Shown here: positions 11,353 through 23,011 of the stretch, in pieces
Position numbering within the stretch: the stretch's first letter is position 1
How the letters are laid out: every line of letters begins with the position of its first letter
NCBI RefSeq assembly: GCF_000346465.2
Contig: NC_034014.1
Span: 23,942,522-24,006,521 of the forward strand
Direction: 5' to 3'
Length of the DNA: 64,000 nt
Source of the DNA: Prunus persica
Lineage: Eukaryota > Streptophyta > Magnoliopsida > Rosales > Rosaceae
Translations under genes and position numbers: made by a program
Notes under the pieces: model-generated
The model's database searches: none
Told to the model about the DNA's origin: nothing
Seen by the model: the letters and a program-made list of their open reading frames with translations, nothing else

Positions 11353-12430
11353 TGGTGTTGACTTGTCTGAATGCTCCAAAGCCATTGTTTGTTAAGGTTT
11401 CACATAGAGAGTTTCAGATGTGTCATCTCCGTTTCGGATCAATTATTTTCATTGTATATCAACAGGCGGTTTCAGTAGCCATAAACTTACACATTGAGGA
11501 TTCTGTAGTTGGACCCTCTTTGAAAGTCTAGTACCTTTAATTTCATGAACTGCTTAGCGTCACGCCGAAGCTTGTGGGAAATATTGAGAGGTTGTCAATT
11601 ATTTTAAAGTACGTGAACACATCTTCAAACCTAGATGTGATTAACAAACCCTTTCCTTGCGACTGTAACTAACAGACGATCATGTAATGGAATAGCCAAA
11701 AGACTCCATTTGGCTCGAGTCATTTTAGCGATTTCGGCACTACCAGTTTAGTAGTTTATAATTTCTATATAAACTCGCAATGAAAGTGCCATAAGCAAAA
11801 TTGAGAGTATTAAGCTGAAAGCTGCATTGCATTTAGAGTTCTATAATTTGTATAAAAGCACTACTTTCAACAGTCAAAATCTGCATTGCATCCAAATGAA
11901 AGCTGAAAGCTTTGCTTTTTATTTTTGTCAAAGAAATGAAATACGACATTCATGGAATATGTCTAGCGAACACCACTGAATTTGAAACTTGGTATTGTTT
12001 TTACTTTTCGTGGCCTTCAAGTTTAACAGTTAGCTGATCCGGAAGATCATACTAGTTATCAACCCAAAAAAAGGAAAACAAGTCCCAACGGTAGAATCAA
12101 ATTTGATTTGATATTTGCTGTTGGCTACAACATGGGTCACTCGTGAATGATGGCGGGTGAGAAAAACCGTGCCACCCTAGAAGAGAGAAAAAAACCATAC
12201 ACATTTGTCGCACTGTTGCTTCTCATCATCTTATCGTCCAAAGCGAAAATCCTCCAAAATTTTCCGAACTCTATTTCATGCTCCGCCTCCAAAACTATTC
12301 GAGCTCTATTTTGTTCTCCCCTGAGCAGAGGAGTAACCTGCAGTAATTCTATGCTATGTACATCAGAATTCCAAGTCAAAAGAACCAATATATCATAAAC
12401 GGCCGTGACAGAATCAAGCATTTGTTGATG
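11353..12430. other. Intergenic and 3' UTR region between convergent genes
   Basis: This holds the 3' UTR of TIM14 and, on the other strand, that of the hydrolase. Open frames seen here have no recognisable motif and look fortuitous. Confidence 0.6.
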
Positions 12431-15409
12431 TCATATCTCTTCTGAATTGCCTTCCGATGGAGTTGTATCTGTAGCGACCTTTTTTTCTACTGGACCTTGA
12501 GGGCTTCCAAAAAGAGTAGTAAAAATCTGTCTCTGGCATTCATCACAGAAATACAAGTAGGAGAAGTGGCCTTCATTTGGGAGCTTGTGCACATAAGCTC
12601 CAGGTAAAACCCGTGCTATATAGTCGGTCACTGTTGGTGGGACTATCATATCACCCATTCCCTGTGCAACATTTATTAGAAATATATCATTAATATAAAA
12701 GCCAAGTCGTGTTAATGAATGCGTTATGAATTAGATTAATTCTATGTCCTTGGTTGGGAATTTCAGCTTTTGCACCAACCTGCCATATGTGTATTTGGCC
12801 TAGAAATCCAGTCAGCACGCATTCTGCCTCACTGTACATAGACCTGAATAAACGAAGAAAGCCTCTTTGTTGACACTGTTTCTGCACTTGAAGATCTGCC
12901 AAACTAAAACCCCACTCTGAGACTTGTAGCACAGCCTCCTCTATGAAGGGTTTGATACTCCCTTGGCGGATTGACTCCTCCACATCCCTTTGCAGATACT
13001 CTTCAATTTTTGGATCTTCAATTAGAATTTCATCCTGCAAATATCAAGATTATGAAAGTTGAGATCTTGTGCACTCAATTCAACTAGACATGCACAAAGT
13101 GGTCTGTGAGTACTTGTCTTAAACGATGACAAAAATAAGAAATTACTACTCAACCCAAGGCAGCAAAAGCAGTCTCATCAACACAAACATATCCTGGCGT
13201 GTATGATCAAAAGACAAAACTGCATAAAACCTGGGACTGATTCTGGGGAAAAAAAGTGAACAACCGTGCAGACTCTTTGAAGATGAAAACAATGAACTCA
13301 CCTTCTTCCCCAGTGAAAGAGACAACCACCTATCAATCCTGTCATGTTTTCCTGATAGGAAGCTTCGGCGATAAAACGATGAGAGAAATTTTGGAAATCT
13401 ACGAGCTAAAAAATACATCACTTTCCTTCTTAGAACCCATGGTTCCCAAATTTTCTTCCTCTCTTCCTTAGTCATGCCTGGCTCATAGGGATTGATTATT
13501 GGGGCCACCATGGCTGCACCTGCAAGTTCACTCAAGATTCTTAACAAAACAATTAATCCCTAAAGAATTCTTTAGAATAGGAGGTGAGAGGAAAAGGGTC
13601 AGCATAAAATAAGACGGGCTGTTAATTAAGATTATGATGAGCATGTAAAGGACCCACACAGTAGTTAAACCAATATTATAAATTTGGAGAAAATAATTTA
13701 TATACCTGCAACTCTGTCAGGAATGTATCTGAGAGAAGCCCAAGCATGCATTGCTCCACTTGAGTGGCCCAGCACCCAGAACTTGTCATCAAAACCAATA
13801 CCATTGGCCAAGTACAGCATATCTAATGATGATGAGTTAAGATCCCTGCCTGGATGAGGGTCACTCTCCCCAAAACCAGGAAGATCATATGTGACCAAGC
13901 GGATACCAAACTCTTCAAGCAATGATATCTTAATTCCCGGAATACCTTTTGATGAAAAAGAAGACATGGAAAAAAATGGGAGTTAAGTTCATAAATTTAT
14001 ATCAAGAGCATATATTACGGTCCCAAGATTATAACCACCTCAAATAATTTGGCATTGCTAGCAATTCATTTACCTGCAAGTCGGGATGAAAGGAAAGAAT
14101 GTGGAGCAATCAATAAAAATCGAGTGCGCTCAGCTGGGACACCTTGCTCATGATAAGCCAATCGTCTCCCATCTGGAAGCAATACATGACTAGCACTAGG
14201 AGGATGTATTTGCACTTTCTTCACTGACCGAACCAAGCTATCGTGTTCGGTACTGAAATTCATAGCTGCACATGTTTAGTAATGTAGACACATCATATCA
14301 TGCTTGTACCACGAAGGAAGAGAAATGAATAGTGCAGTCAAATTCAAGTTTTGGAGATTCCACTCACAAAATGCTCGCAGTTCATTGAAAAACATTGACC
14401 TATCTAGAATGACTTTGCAATTTAAAACACAGCACATCAATCTAACATCAATCTATCCTAGCTATTAATGAAATCATAATTCTAACACATACAAAAAGGC
14501 TGGGAACAAGAATATCAAAACCACTCCATAGAGGAATTGAAGTGAAGATCTACAACTTTCCCTATACGAACAATCCTTTATCACACTATTTCACGAACTT
14601 ATAAAGAAACTTCTTACACATATAGAAGTTTTCCTTTTGGCATAGAAAGAAACCCCAATTTTTGTTGGGACAGTAAATGAAGGTTTTACCTTCACTGGAT
14701 ACTTTGATACATTGCTACTCTTAGTGTGTGATATATCAGTCCTCTCCGTATTAAGATTGCAGAAAATCTGCTAAAAATCCTATTTATCAGTAACAATTTC
14801 ACAGATCAAAGAGCTTTATCACACAATTTCGCGAACTTCTAAAGAAATCATTACTTTATCAGTAACAATTTATTGAACAACAAAAGCATAAACCTTTATA
14901 AAATTATCACACACCACTTGCACAACTGCATAACCAACTAGCTTTGAACATTCAAAAGTCATCAAACACAAACCAATATGAAGCAGAAGCAATATACCTG
15001 TAAGTGCAAGAATAGAAACGAAAAAGATAACCGGCCAAGCGTGAGCAGGATCGCGATCCTCTGGTAAAAACTCGTTCAAGTATCTCAATTTCGCCGAGGC
15101 TTTGGCGCAGGGCTTCCGAAGCTTTCGCACAATGTACGAGTCCTCAGTCAGAATGTTCTGCTCCACAATGTCCTTACAGCCTCTCCCCAAATCCATAAGT
15201 ATCTCACCCCAAGCGATCGCGAAGCCCTTAATCTGATCCCTGAAGCTCTCCGATTGCTCCAATTCGCCGGAGCCGAAATCGGATGCTTGTGCGTCAAACG
15301 ACGCCGTCGGAACTTCGATAGGATCGGCCGCAGCATATCGTATCCCCGAGTCACTCACCAGACTCGCTAGCTCGTCCCGCCATGAGTTCGATCCTCTTAC
15401 CTCCGACAT
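12431..15409 (-). CDS. Membrane-anchored alpha/beta-hydrolase
   Basis: Six exons on the minus strand (15409-14998, 14265-14074, 13945-13706, 13519-13302, 13034-12780, 12661-12431) join in phase to 515 residues. The start is the ATG at 15409. Residues 1-120 are plant-specific. One membrane segment (WPVIFFVSILAL) follows at about 125-140. The fold then reads LPDGRRLAYHEQG, YDLPGFGESDPHPGR, the nucleophile elbow GHSSGAMHAW (Ser of GxSxG) and the catalytic-His region LPNEGHFSYLYF near the C-terminus. This matches the plant family that includes, from memory, At3g09690 and At2g36290, whose substrate is unknown. Exon phases agree throughout, so the model is well supported. Enzymatic role is not assignable. 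Confidence 0.9.
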
Positions 15410-15419
15410 TTTCACTGAA

Positions 15420-16166
15420 AACAGAGTCTATTGAGAGCTCAGAGAATCATTGAGAAGTTTCAATGGAGTTGAGCACTATATACATCCAGATATATAATAT
15501 GAGATAGAGAGAGAGATGCAGAGGTAATGATGTCAAAACTGCAACTTTTCAAGCGTGAAATTCAAGCAAGTTTTGTTTATTCTCATTTTTGTTAAAAAAG
15601 AAAAAAAAAAAAGAACCGACCACCATTCAAACCGAATCGAAACCAACACAGAAAAAGTAAAAAAAAAAAAATATATTCAATAAAATAAAAAGAGAAAAGC
15701 CAAAAGCACCTCTGCTCAGCTCAGCTGCGTTTATCTTTTACTTTCCAACACTGAAAATGTTGGTTCCTCTGAAACTCTTGATCTGAATCGTATATCTACG
15801 GATACATATCATTCAACTTTTCATTGAAATTGACTTATTAACTGATTTTCAGCTCTTCGCCATCACTAGTCCTCTGCAAGCTCTCTTTATACGAAAAAGA
15901 TCTGTTCAGTGCGTGAAGATGGAAGAGTCGAAGAAGACGAGAGCCGTTGATGAGGACACTTTTAGGTGTGAAGCGGGGACTGACGGTTGCGATGCGTCCA
16001 CGTCGGCAACTGCCACGCCGTGCTTTTAACGGCTGGCAACCGGTTCGGGTGGTGCGTGTCGTGTGGTTCTGCGCACTGTCCACCTGGAATTGCCGGTGCA
16101 GTGTACGTTGCTGGGCCCATGTGACATGGGAATGTTCTGTTTAATCTTTTTTCTCTCTAACTTAAG
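15420..16166. other. Intergenic region upstream of the hydrolase
   Basis: Contains the hydrolase promoter side with GA-rich and A-rich tracts. A 36-codon frame on the plus strand (15919-16029, starting MEESKKTRAVDED) is unrecognised and may be the 5' stub of a lost gene. Confidence 0.4.
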
Positions 16167-16312
16167 ACTGGGTGCAAGGACTCACTAGTGTAGTGATTTG
16201 TAGTATTTATTCTCTTAGATAAGGTTCTAGGTTCGAATCTTAATATCAATGTAGTATGTGTGAGTTTAATATGTTATCGCCCATATCAATAGAAAATACC
16301 CTTAAAAAAAAA
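16167..16312 (+). mobile_element. SINE with poly(A) tail
   Basis: A 146-base element with a tRNA-like head has a perfect pol III B box (GGTTCGAATCT) about 40 bases after a degenerate A box (TAGTGTAGTGATTTG), then a tRNA-unrelated body and an A10-11 tail. It is flanked by the 8-base duplication AACTTAAG at 16159-16166 and 16313-16320. These are the hallmarks of a tRNA-derived SINE inserted by LINE machinery. Confidence 0.85.
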
Positions 16313-16320
16313 AACTTAAG

Positions 16321-17084
16321 GCCTGAATTATATTTTGTCCGATCTCAACCGTTGGCATGTTGTGCTTTTATAGGGACGTGAGTAATATAATTTGCTCTTT
16401 AGTAAATGGAACGGTGAGCAGGGAGAGGTTAGATGAGTTAGCTAAGATAATGAATTTACTACGTTTTATTTGATGACGCAGAGACCAGAGACTATAAATA
16501 CGTGGAGATAGAGAGACTTTTGCTTTTGTTTTCTTCCTCTCAATTTCATAAATTTGCCCTAACCTAAATTTGTTCAGAGTAGTTTAGAATATTTTTTTTA
16601 ATTAAATGGAAGGGTGAGAGATGACGGGGAGATGGTAGGCTTTTGCTATTTTATGTTTGTCTTTTGCACCTCATGAGGGGTGTTTAGTAAATACGCCTAC
16701 AGTGACGAGGAATTGTATTGGGACGAGAGCTCGAATGGCAAACTTGTAACAACTCTAGTGTTATCTCCGTCTTAACCAAACGGCGCGTTTTGGCTCTCAG
16801 CTGCTCTTAAATTTAGAGTTCACGACGATATTGGGCTGAGCCGAACATACATAGTTCGATTCCTTGTTTTTGGTCAGTTCTGGCTTGAGCCCAAAATCAA
16901 TTGTTTCTTTTTTCAAAAGCCCAATTATTATTATTATTATTATTCTTTTCACAATACCACTTTTTCAAACAGGCCATCAACTAAAGCCCATTTCGTTTTC
17001 CTTGCCCAAATTATGTAAATTCAACTATAACCTGCCTTTCTTTTTTTTTTCAAGTATCTAAGGAAGCTGCAAACAAAACATGAG
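16321..17084. other. Non-coding stretch
   Basis: No gene is visible. Contains an (ATT)n run near 16925-16945. Confidence 0.5.
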
Positions 17085-17365
17085 CCCATGTGCATGATAA
17101 TGAGCAATGCACCGTGCAATCACTCTACACACCACAATGGCGTTCCTTGCACACTCGTTTCCTAGCACATTCCTTGGCTGCCTTCTCATGTGCCTCCCAA
17201 CTGTCGTGGACGAACGAAATAGTCACATCTCCAGTGTCAACCCAGAAGCTATTATCCTGCAAACTTGGCAGCATTTCTTTTTACAAATGGTTGATAAGCC
17301 ATTGATCCCTAATGAATAAGTAATGACGGGCACCATGGAATTGCAAAAGCCATTGTGAAGAAACG
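17085..17365 (-). pseudogene. Fragment C of the PARP-like gene
   Basis: The minus strand preserves SLGINGLSTICKKKCCQVCR, then a frame break, then CARNAIVVCRVIA and AHYHAHGLM. This corresponds to the C-terminal half of the gene at 39.7 kb. Both ends are cut off and the frame is broken. Confidence 0.75.
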
Positions 17366-18256
17366 TCTTGCTTTGATTATAAGATAAGCGTATATGTCAT
17401 ATGTACTGATTAGATATTAACCCTATAATCTAATTTTGACTCTATCTCTTTTAAGTCCAACGTTGTTTAATTAATTTGTATTTGATATGTTTAATTAATA
17501 AGGACCCAAGTAATTTCCCCAAAATGAAAGACATCAAATATATGCTTATGAATTTTAAACAATGACATTAGATGTCAAATTACTACATTTTGACTTTTGA
17601 GACAACAAAAAAAAAAAAGTTAAGTGGGTGGGCTCGGGCCATGCTTGGAAGCGAACTCGAGCTCAGGCCGTACTTGAAGCAGGCTCGGGCCAAGCCCGGC
17701 CTATATCGGGCTACTAGACGGCCCGATTCATTGGACCTTATTTTTTTTTATCCCAGCCTGGCTCAAGCTTTCGTGTTGTGTCAAGCACGGCCCACTAATA
17801 TTCGTACTTGTGTCGTGCCATGTCTCATTTAAACATGCTAGATTGTGTGGTGCTAGGCTGACCCATCCCGTTTGACACCTGTAACTAGGCAATGGGGCCT
17901 TTGTTGGGAGTGGATAAGGGAAGTGTGTCTGTGTGCTAAGTTTATTTTTCCTTTTTCGAGTTTTAAATCTTAATTTCATTTTTTGGAGTTATTGTTGAAA
18001 TGCTAAAATATAGTTATTGGGTAAAAATTGAAAAACAATTCAAACTCTATTGATGTAAAGAATAAGGTTACAAAGATTTATATTGACTATAAAAAGTTCA
18101 AAGCTGTATTCTCTATTCAAAGCTGTTATTTTGATGAATGTGAATGCTAACGTTTACACAAAATTGTAACATTAAACGATATTTACCTCTGGTTACGTCT
18201 ACATTTACTACATATCTTAGAAAGCTTCAAGTGGCAAGCCAAGAGAACAAATAGAA
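17366..18256. repeat. Duplicated flank plus an unclassified GC-rich repeat
   Basis: At 17630-17880 lies a GC-rich repeat with words such as GGCTCGGGCC and CCCGTTTGACACCTGTAA, a type common in dicot genomes but of unclear class. From about 17885 to 18256 the sequence matches 32415-33595, the flank of the F-box gene, but lacks the Helitron-like array found there. Confidence 0.5.
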
Positions 18257-18751
18257 TAAGCTTATGGTGCACCCATTTTATTTCATTCATTCCTCATATA
18301 CGTAGCTACTAGAGTTTCAGACCAGGAATTTTCTCTCCGAAATTCCACTCACTTGTGATGATTTTCATTCAACAATATGAGACTTTTAGTTGCAAATGAT
18401 GGTAAAAATTTAATTATTGTATACAAATTACAATGTAATATTTCACAATAAAAAACGGGTTGGTTCTCCTTTTTTTTTTTCTTCTTATTTTTCTTTGTTT
18501 TTTTTTAAAACTAGATCTCTAATAATATATATATCCATTATGTTCTATTTTATATATGTTGTTTTGTATTTACATTTGGAAAGGGATTCCCTATGATCTT
18601 GAAGAAGATAAAGGGAGTCAGGAGAATGAGAAAAACTCATTTCTTGATGAGGAAAAAAAGAAGAAGAAGAAAGTAAAAAAACTCACCGGAATATGGAGAA
18701 GAAGAATAAAAAAGATTATGATGTTGGATGTTATATGTGCGCCACAAGATA
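18257..18751 (+). pseudogene. C2H2-like mini-gene copy 1, 5' half
   Basis: A promoter and leader homologous to that of the 36.1 kb gene precede exon 1 (18377-18401, MRLLVAND), which ends at GTAAAA. Exon 2 starts at 18584 (IPYDLEEDKGSQENEKN, then a Lys run) and is interrupted at 18751 by an LTR. The 3' half of this copy is found inverted at 20105-20353. Confidence 0.65.
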
Positions 18752-19048
18752 TATGGAAGAAAATAATCCGACTTCCAATCACAAGGTGCCATGTAGACAA
18801 GAAGAATATCTCCTAGGTCAATTAATTGAGCCCATTTATTTGGCAAATTAGTTGATACTAAAAATATGGATATTATCTTTATTTAAAAAATGATATCACC
18901 AATTTAGGTTAGTATCTTACTTTGGAGATATCATCATCAATTAGTGATTTGATTTTAATAAATCCATAATTAATTCAATCTCTACAATTTGGGGAAAGAA
19001 TATCTTCCTTCCAAATAAGAAGATATTCTTTGAAAAATCCTAAATACT
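18752..19048 (+). mobile_element. LTR, 5' half (interrupted copy)
   Basis: This starts TATGGAAGAAAATAAT after the flank AGATA, at the same position in the zinc-finger exon as the complete LTR at 23012. It matches that LTR until about 19048, where an unrelated inverted-repeat arm begins. It lacks the MITE of the other copy: the single site TGATTTTA is seen near 18950. Confidence 0.7.
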
Positions 19049-19080
19049 TCTAATTTGGCGACAAACTGCTTGACATGCTT

Positions 19081-19290
19081 CTCTCTTAGGACACTTCATA
19101 GTTTTCACCATGCGTCTCCTAGAGGACGCGGCTTACTGGCAATGGTCGGCTTGACTAGTATCTCATTTAGAACGCTCATATTTTTCGTCCTGCATCTCCC
19201 GGAGGACGCAACTTATGAGTGATGGTTTGCTTAACCTTGCGTTTCTCGAAGGACGCAACTTCATAGTTTTCAATCAATGTACATATATAT

Positions 19291-19323
<33 letters not shown>

Positions 19324-19958
19324 ATTTTTTATGTGCACTTCACTTGTGTTCAATTACTTTGGCGATTAACGGCAAAAACCTTCCCTTTTTCTCCAATCGA
19401 GTCTTTATTTTGGCATCTCTCTGTATATTTATATATGTTTTCTAAACAACAACAACAATAATAAAAACTTCTTTTGGATCGATAATTATGAGTTTAGGTA
19501 TGTTTGGCATTGATTTTTCTTCTATTGCATATTGCAATTTGTATCGTTAAAAATTGAATGCAATTTTCTAATGTTCTAGATAATCATACTATTTTGCATT
19601 TTGGTGTTAGACATAATTAATATGAAACAGCAACAAAAACTATATTACATATCACATAATATGCGAGCGAAGCAATTATGTTGTTTGAAGATGATTAGGT
19701 TTTGTTCCAATATTTTGATAGAAAAATTAATGTCTTTCCTCTTTTTTCTTTTTTCTTTTTCTATGTTTATTGATTACGTATATATTTCATATAAAACATG
19801 GTGGACATTTCCATCATTATTATCTCTCTAATTTTTTTTTTTTTTTTTTATAGATCGGGTAGAACTTTGCGAGCAAATTTTGGATTTAGTTGTAGAGAAA
19901 TTAATGGCATCGTCAGACTTTTTGCAATTTAGTCTTGTTTGTGAGTTATGGCATAGTT
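19081..19958 (+). repeat. Left arm of large inverted repeat, carrying F-box gene 5' part
   Basis: The arm contains about three copies of a minisatellite (CATGCGTCTCCTAGAGGACG and variants), a (GT)n run at 19297-19321, and a 5' leader. Then come exon 1 ATGAGTTTAG, an intron, and the beginning of exon 2 reading ELCEQILDLVVEKL and SSDFLQFSLVCELWHS. This is the N-terminal F-box of the gene at 33.6-35.2 kb. The coding part stops abruptly at the arm's inner end. The reverse-complement arm is at 20663-21690. Confidence 0.75.
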
Positions 19959-20104
19959 CAGTCAGACTAGCTAATTAAGTACTATACATATATAACTGTA
20001 CATAAAAGTTAGCTGAATATTCAACAAAAAGAGCTAGCTAATTAAGTATCAAGCATAAGCTAGCTAAATTCAACAAAAATGAGCTACTTCGAGGGGGCTA
20101 GCCA

Positions 20105-20353
20105 GCCCCATAACCTTCAATATTGGCTTGGGTGGGCACACTTGAAAATTTTGGAAAAATAACAAGGGATTAATTAGATGTTAAATTAATAGTTAAATGA
20201 CTTAATAAAACCAAAACATATGGGTTCAGTGGCCTTTACATGATCTTGGTACTCCAAATGACTTGCAAATCTCAGCCTGCATACTTGACAAGCCTTGAAA
20301 AACTTGGGGTGCTTGATTTGAGGACTTTGCAAGCCACCAAGTGTGGTACATCT
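20105..20353 (-). pseudogene. C2H2-like mini-gene copy 1, 3' half, inverted
   Basis: Read on the minus strand from the LTR end: TTLGGLQSPQIKHPKFFKAC, then QVCRLRFASHLEYQDHV, an intron, and a tail exon VCPPKPILKV. It continues exactly where the plus-strand half (ending 18751) stops, so the gene has been split by an LTR and then partly inverted. Confidence 0.7.
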
Positions 20354-20648
20354 TGTTTGTGCAAATATCCCACGAGAGAAAATTTGCTTGAAGATCCTTT
20401 GTCTTTTGAACTTCTTTCTCTCTCTTCCTCGATTTCAGTAAATTCAAACTGGAGTAAAAAACCACACCCGGGGGGGTGTAGGCCAAATGTTGTTCAATGC
20501 CTAAATTAGTTCTCTCTATACGGAGAATCAAGTGGGCGGAGTCGTGTATGGTGGCACTTAGTCGTGTGGGAGAGATAGAGTGAAGTTTCTTGGGTGTTTT
20601 TTTGCTAGGTTTATGATTAATTGTATATTGAATGCAGCTATGTATTTA
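20354..20648 (-). mobile_element. LTR, 3' half, inverted
   Basis: On the minus strand this runs from AATAAATACATAGCTGC to the terminus TTGCACAAACA and is followed by the target AGATG. It matches the second half of the LTR at 23012-23876 and complements the plus-strand half at 18752-19048. Confidence 0.7.
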
Positions 20649-20662
20649 TTGTAGTTATGCCA

Positions 20663-21690
20663 AGACTTACAACCAAGACTAAATTGCAAAAAGTCTGACG
20701 ATGCCACTAATTTCTCTACAACTAAATCCAAAATTTGCTCGCAAAGTTCTACCTGATCTATATAAAAAAATAATTAGAGAGATAATAATGATGGAAATGT
20801 CTACCATTTTTTATATGAAATATATACGTAAACAATAAACATAGAAAAGGAAAAAAGAAAAAAGAGGAAAGACATTAATTTTTCTATCAAAAATATATTG
20901 GAACAAAACCTAATCATCTTCAAACAACATAATGGCTTCGCTCGCATATTATGTGATATGTAATATAGTTTTTGTTGCTGTTTCATATTAATTATGTCCA
21001 ATACCAAAATGCAAAATAGTATGATTATCTAGAACATTAGAAAATTGCATTCAATTTTTAACGATACAAATTGCAATATGCAATAGAAGAAAAATCAATG
21101 CCAAACATACCTAAACTCATAATTATCGATCCAAAAGAAGTTTTTATTGTTGTTGTTGTTGTTGTTGTTTAGAAAACACATAGAAATATACAGAGAGATG
21201 CCAAAATAAAGACTCGATTGGAGGAAGAGGGAAGGTTTTTGCCGTTAATCGCCAAAGTAATTAAACACAAGTGAAGTGCACATAAAAAATCTCACACACA
21301 CACTTATATATATGTACATTGATTGAAAACTATGAAGTCGCGTCCTTCGACAAACGCAAGGAGAAAATCATGAAGCATCTTAAGGGAGATGAAATAAAGT
21401 GCACATAAAAAATCTCAAACACACTATATATATATGTACATTGATTGAAAACTATGAAGTTGCGTCCTTCGAGAGACGCAAGGTGAAAACAATAAAGCAT
21501 CTTAAGGGAAACGCAGGTCAAGCAAACCATCACTCATAAGTCGCGTCCTCGGGAGACGCATGGTGAAAACTATGAAGCGTTCTAAATGAGACGCTAGTCA
21601 AGCCGACCATTGCTAGTAAGCCGCGTCCTCCGGAAGACGCACGGTGAAAACTATGAAATGTCCTAAGAGAGACGCAGGTCAAGCATTCTG
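20663..21690 (-). repeat. Right arm of large inverted repeat, carrying F-box gene 5' part
   Basis: This is the reverse complement of 19081-19958 with scattered differences. It has the same F-box exon 2 start (ELCEQILDLVVEKLVASSDF), intron, exon 1 and leader. The minisatellite outside the gene part is expanded relative to the left arm. The open frames in the introns of both arms (both contain MKQQQKLYYISHN) are intronic and are not called as genes. Confidence 0.75.
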
Positions 21691-21960
21691 TTGCCCGTAA
21701 GCCGCTTTCTCTAGGAGAAATAAGGTGAAACTATGAAGTGTCCTAAGGGAGACTTATATCAAGCAGATCATCGCTCTTAAGCCTCATCCTTCATGAGACG
21801 CAGGGCAAAAACTATGAAGTGTCCTAAGAAAGCAGAGTATCACCCACAAGCTGCGTCCTCCGGGAGACGTAGGGTGAAAACTATGAAGTGTCATAAGGGA
21901 GACGCAACTCAAGCAGATCGTAACCCATAAGTTGAGTCCTCTGGAAGCAGCATCATACTT
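21330..21960. repeat. Minisatellite of about 60-75 bases
   Basis: Roughly eight degenerate copies of a unit containing GCGTCCTCCGGGAGACGCA, GGTGAAAACTATGAAG and GTCCTAAGGGAGACGC. The first copies belong to the right arm. Only about three copies remain in the left arm. Confidence 0.75.
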
Positions 21961-22530
21961 TTCATGACGCCGAACCTGCGTCATTGAAAATGGTTTCAAA
22001 GACAAAATTTGCTATTGGCTTACTAAATAAATCTTTTTTTCTCCTCAAACCATTGTTTATAGTAAGTAAGAACTCCCAAGTTTGACAACTGTTCATTATA
22101 AGAGATCACAATACTTTGTTAAGTAGCAAGATATGTAGGTCATATATAACACAAACAATAACAACAAAGCCCAATTCATCTTCTTGGATATGTACTTATG
22201 AATTAATTAACATACATGATTTAAAGCAAGAAATTTAATGTTGCAAGTATGTCCATATAAATCTTTGAAGCCATCATTTCAAGACCTTCAATTAACAAAT
22301 AAGAAAGAAGGTGAACAAGAAAATCAAGACAATAAGATCCTCCTAACCGAATATTGATTAGAATCAACCTGTATATGGAATCGAATCCCTTTAGCTTCCA
22401 ACAATGACTCACCAATCCCTTCATGTACTATGAATAACATTAGATAAAACTTCGTAAGTACAATAAAGTTTTTAATTTCGGGATCTTATGATCTCTAAAC
22501 ATAGTTGGAGAGATATGTATATGAAAAACT
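21961..22530. other. Non-coding stretch
   Basis: No gene is visible; AT-rich DNA between the inverted repeat and the next zinc-finger copy. Confidence 0.5.
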
Positions 22531-23011
22531 TATGGTGCACCCATTCCATTCCATTCATTCCTCATATATGTAGCTATTAGAGTCTTAGACAGGGAATTTT
22601 CTTTCCAAAATCTCACTCACTTGTGATGATTTTCTTCAACAACAAGAGACTTTTAGTTGCTAATGCTGGTAAAAATTTAATTATTCTATATAAATTGCGA
22701 TATAATATTTCACAATAAAAAATGGGATTCCTGTTTTTTTTTTTTCCTTCTTCTTTCTCTTTGTTTTTATTAACTAGCTCTAATAATATATGTTCATTAT
22801 GTTTTGTTTTATATATGTTGTTTTGAATTTACATTTGGAAATGGATTCCCTATGATTTTCAAGAAGATAAAGGGAGTCAGGAGAATGAGCAAAACCCATT
22901 ACTTGATGAGGAAAAGAAGAAGAAGAAGAAAGTAAGAAAACTCATCCAGAACATGCAAAAGAAGAATAAAAAAGATTATGATGTTGGATGCTATATGTGC
23001 ACCACATGATG

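Noticed and set aside
12147..12398. 83-codon plus-strand frame with a hydrophobic stretch
   Set aside because: It lies in the 3' region of the hydrolase gene and shows no family similarity.
15919..16029. 36-codon frame starting MEESKKTRAVDED
   Set aside because: Unrecognised and too short to support; noted only as a possible stub.
19601..21007. Two similar frames containing MKQQQKLYYISHN
   Set aside because: Both lie in the intron of the F-box fragment in the two inverted-repeat arms.
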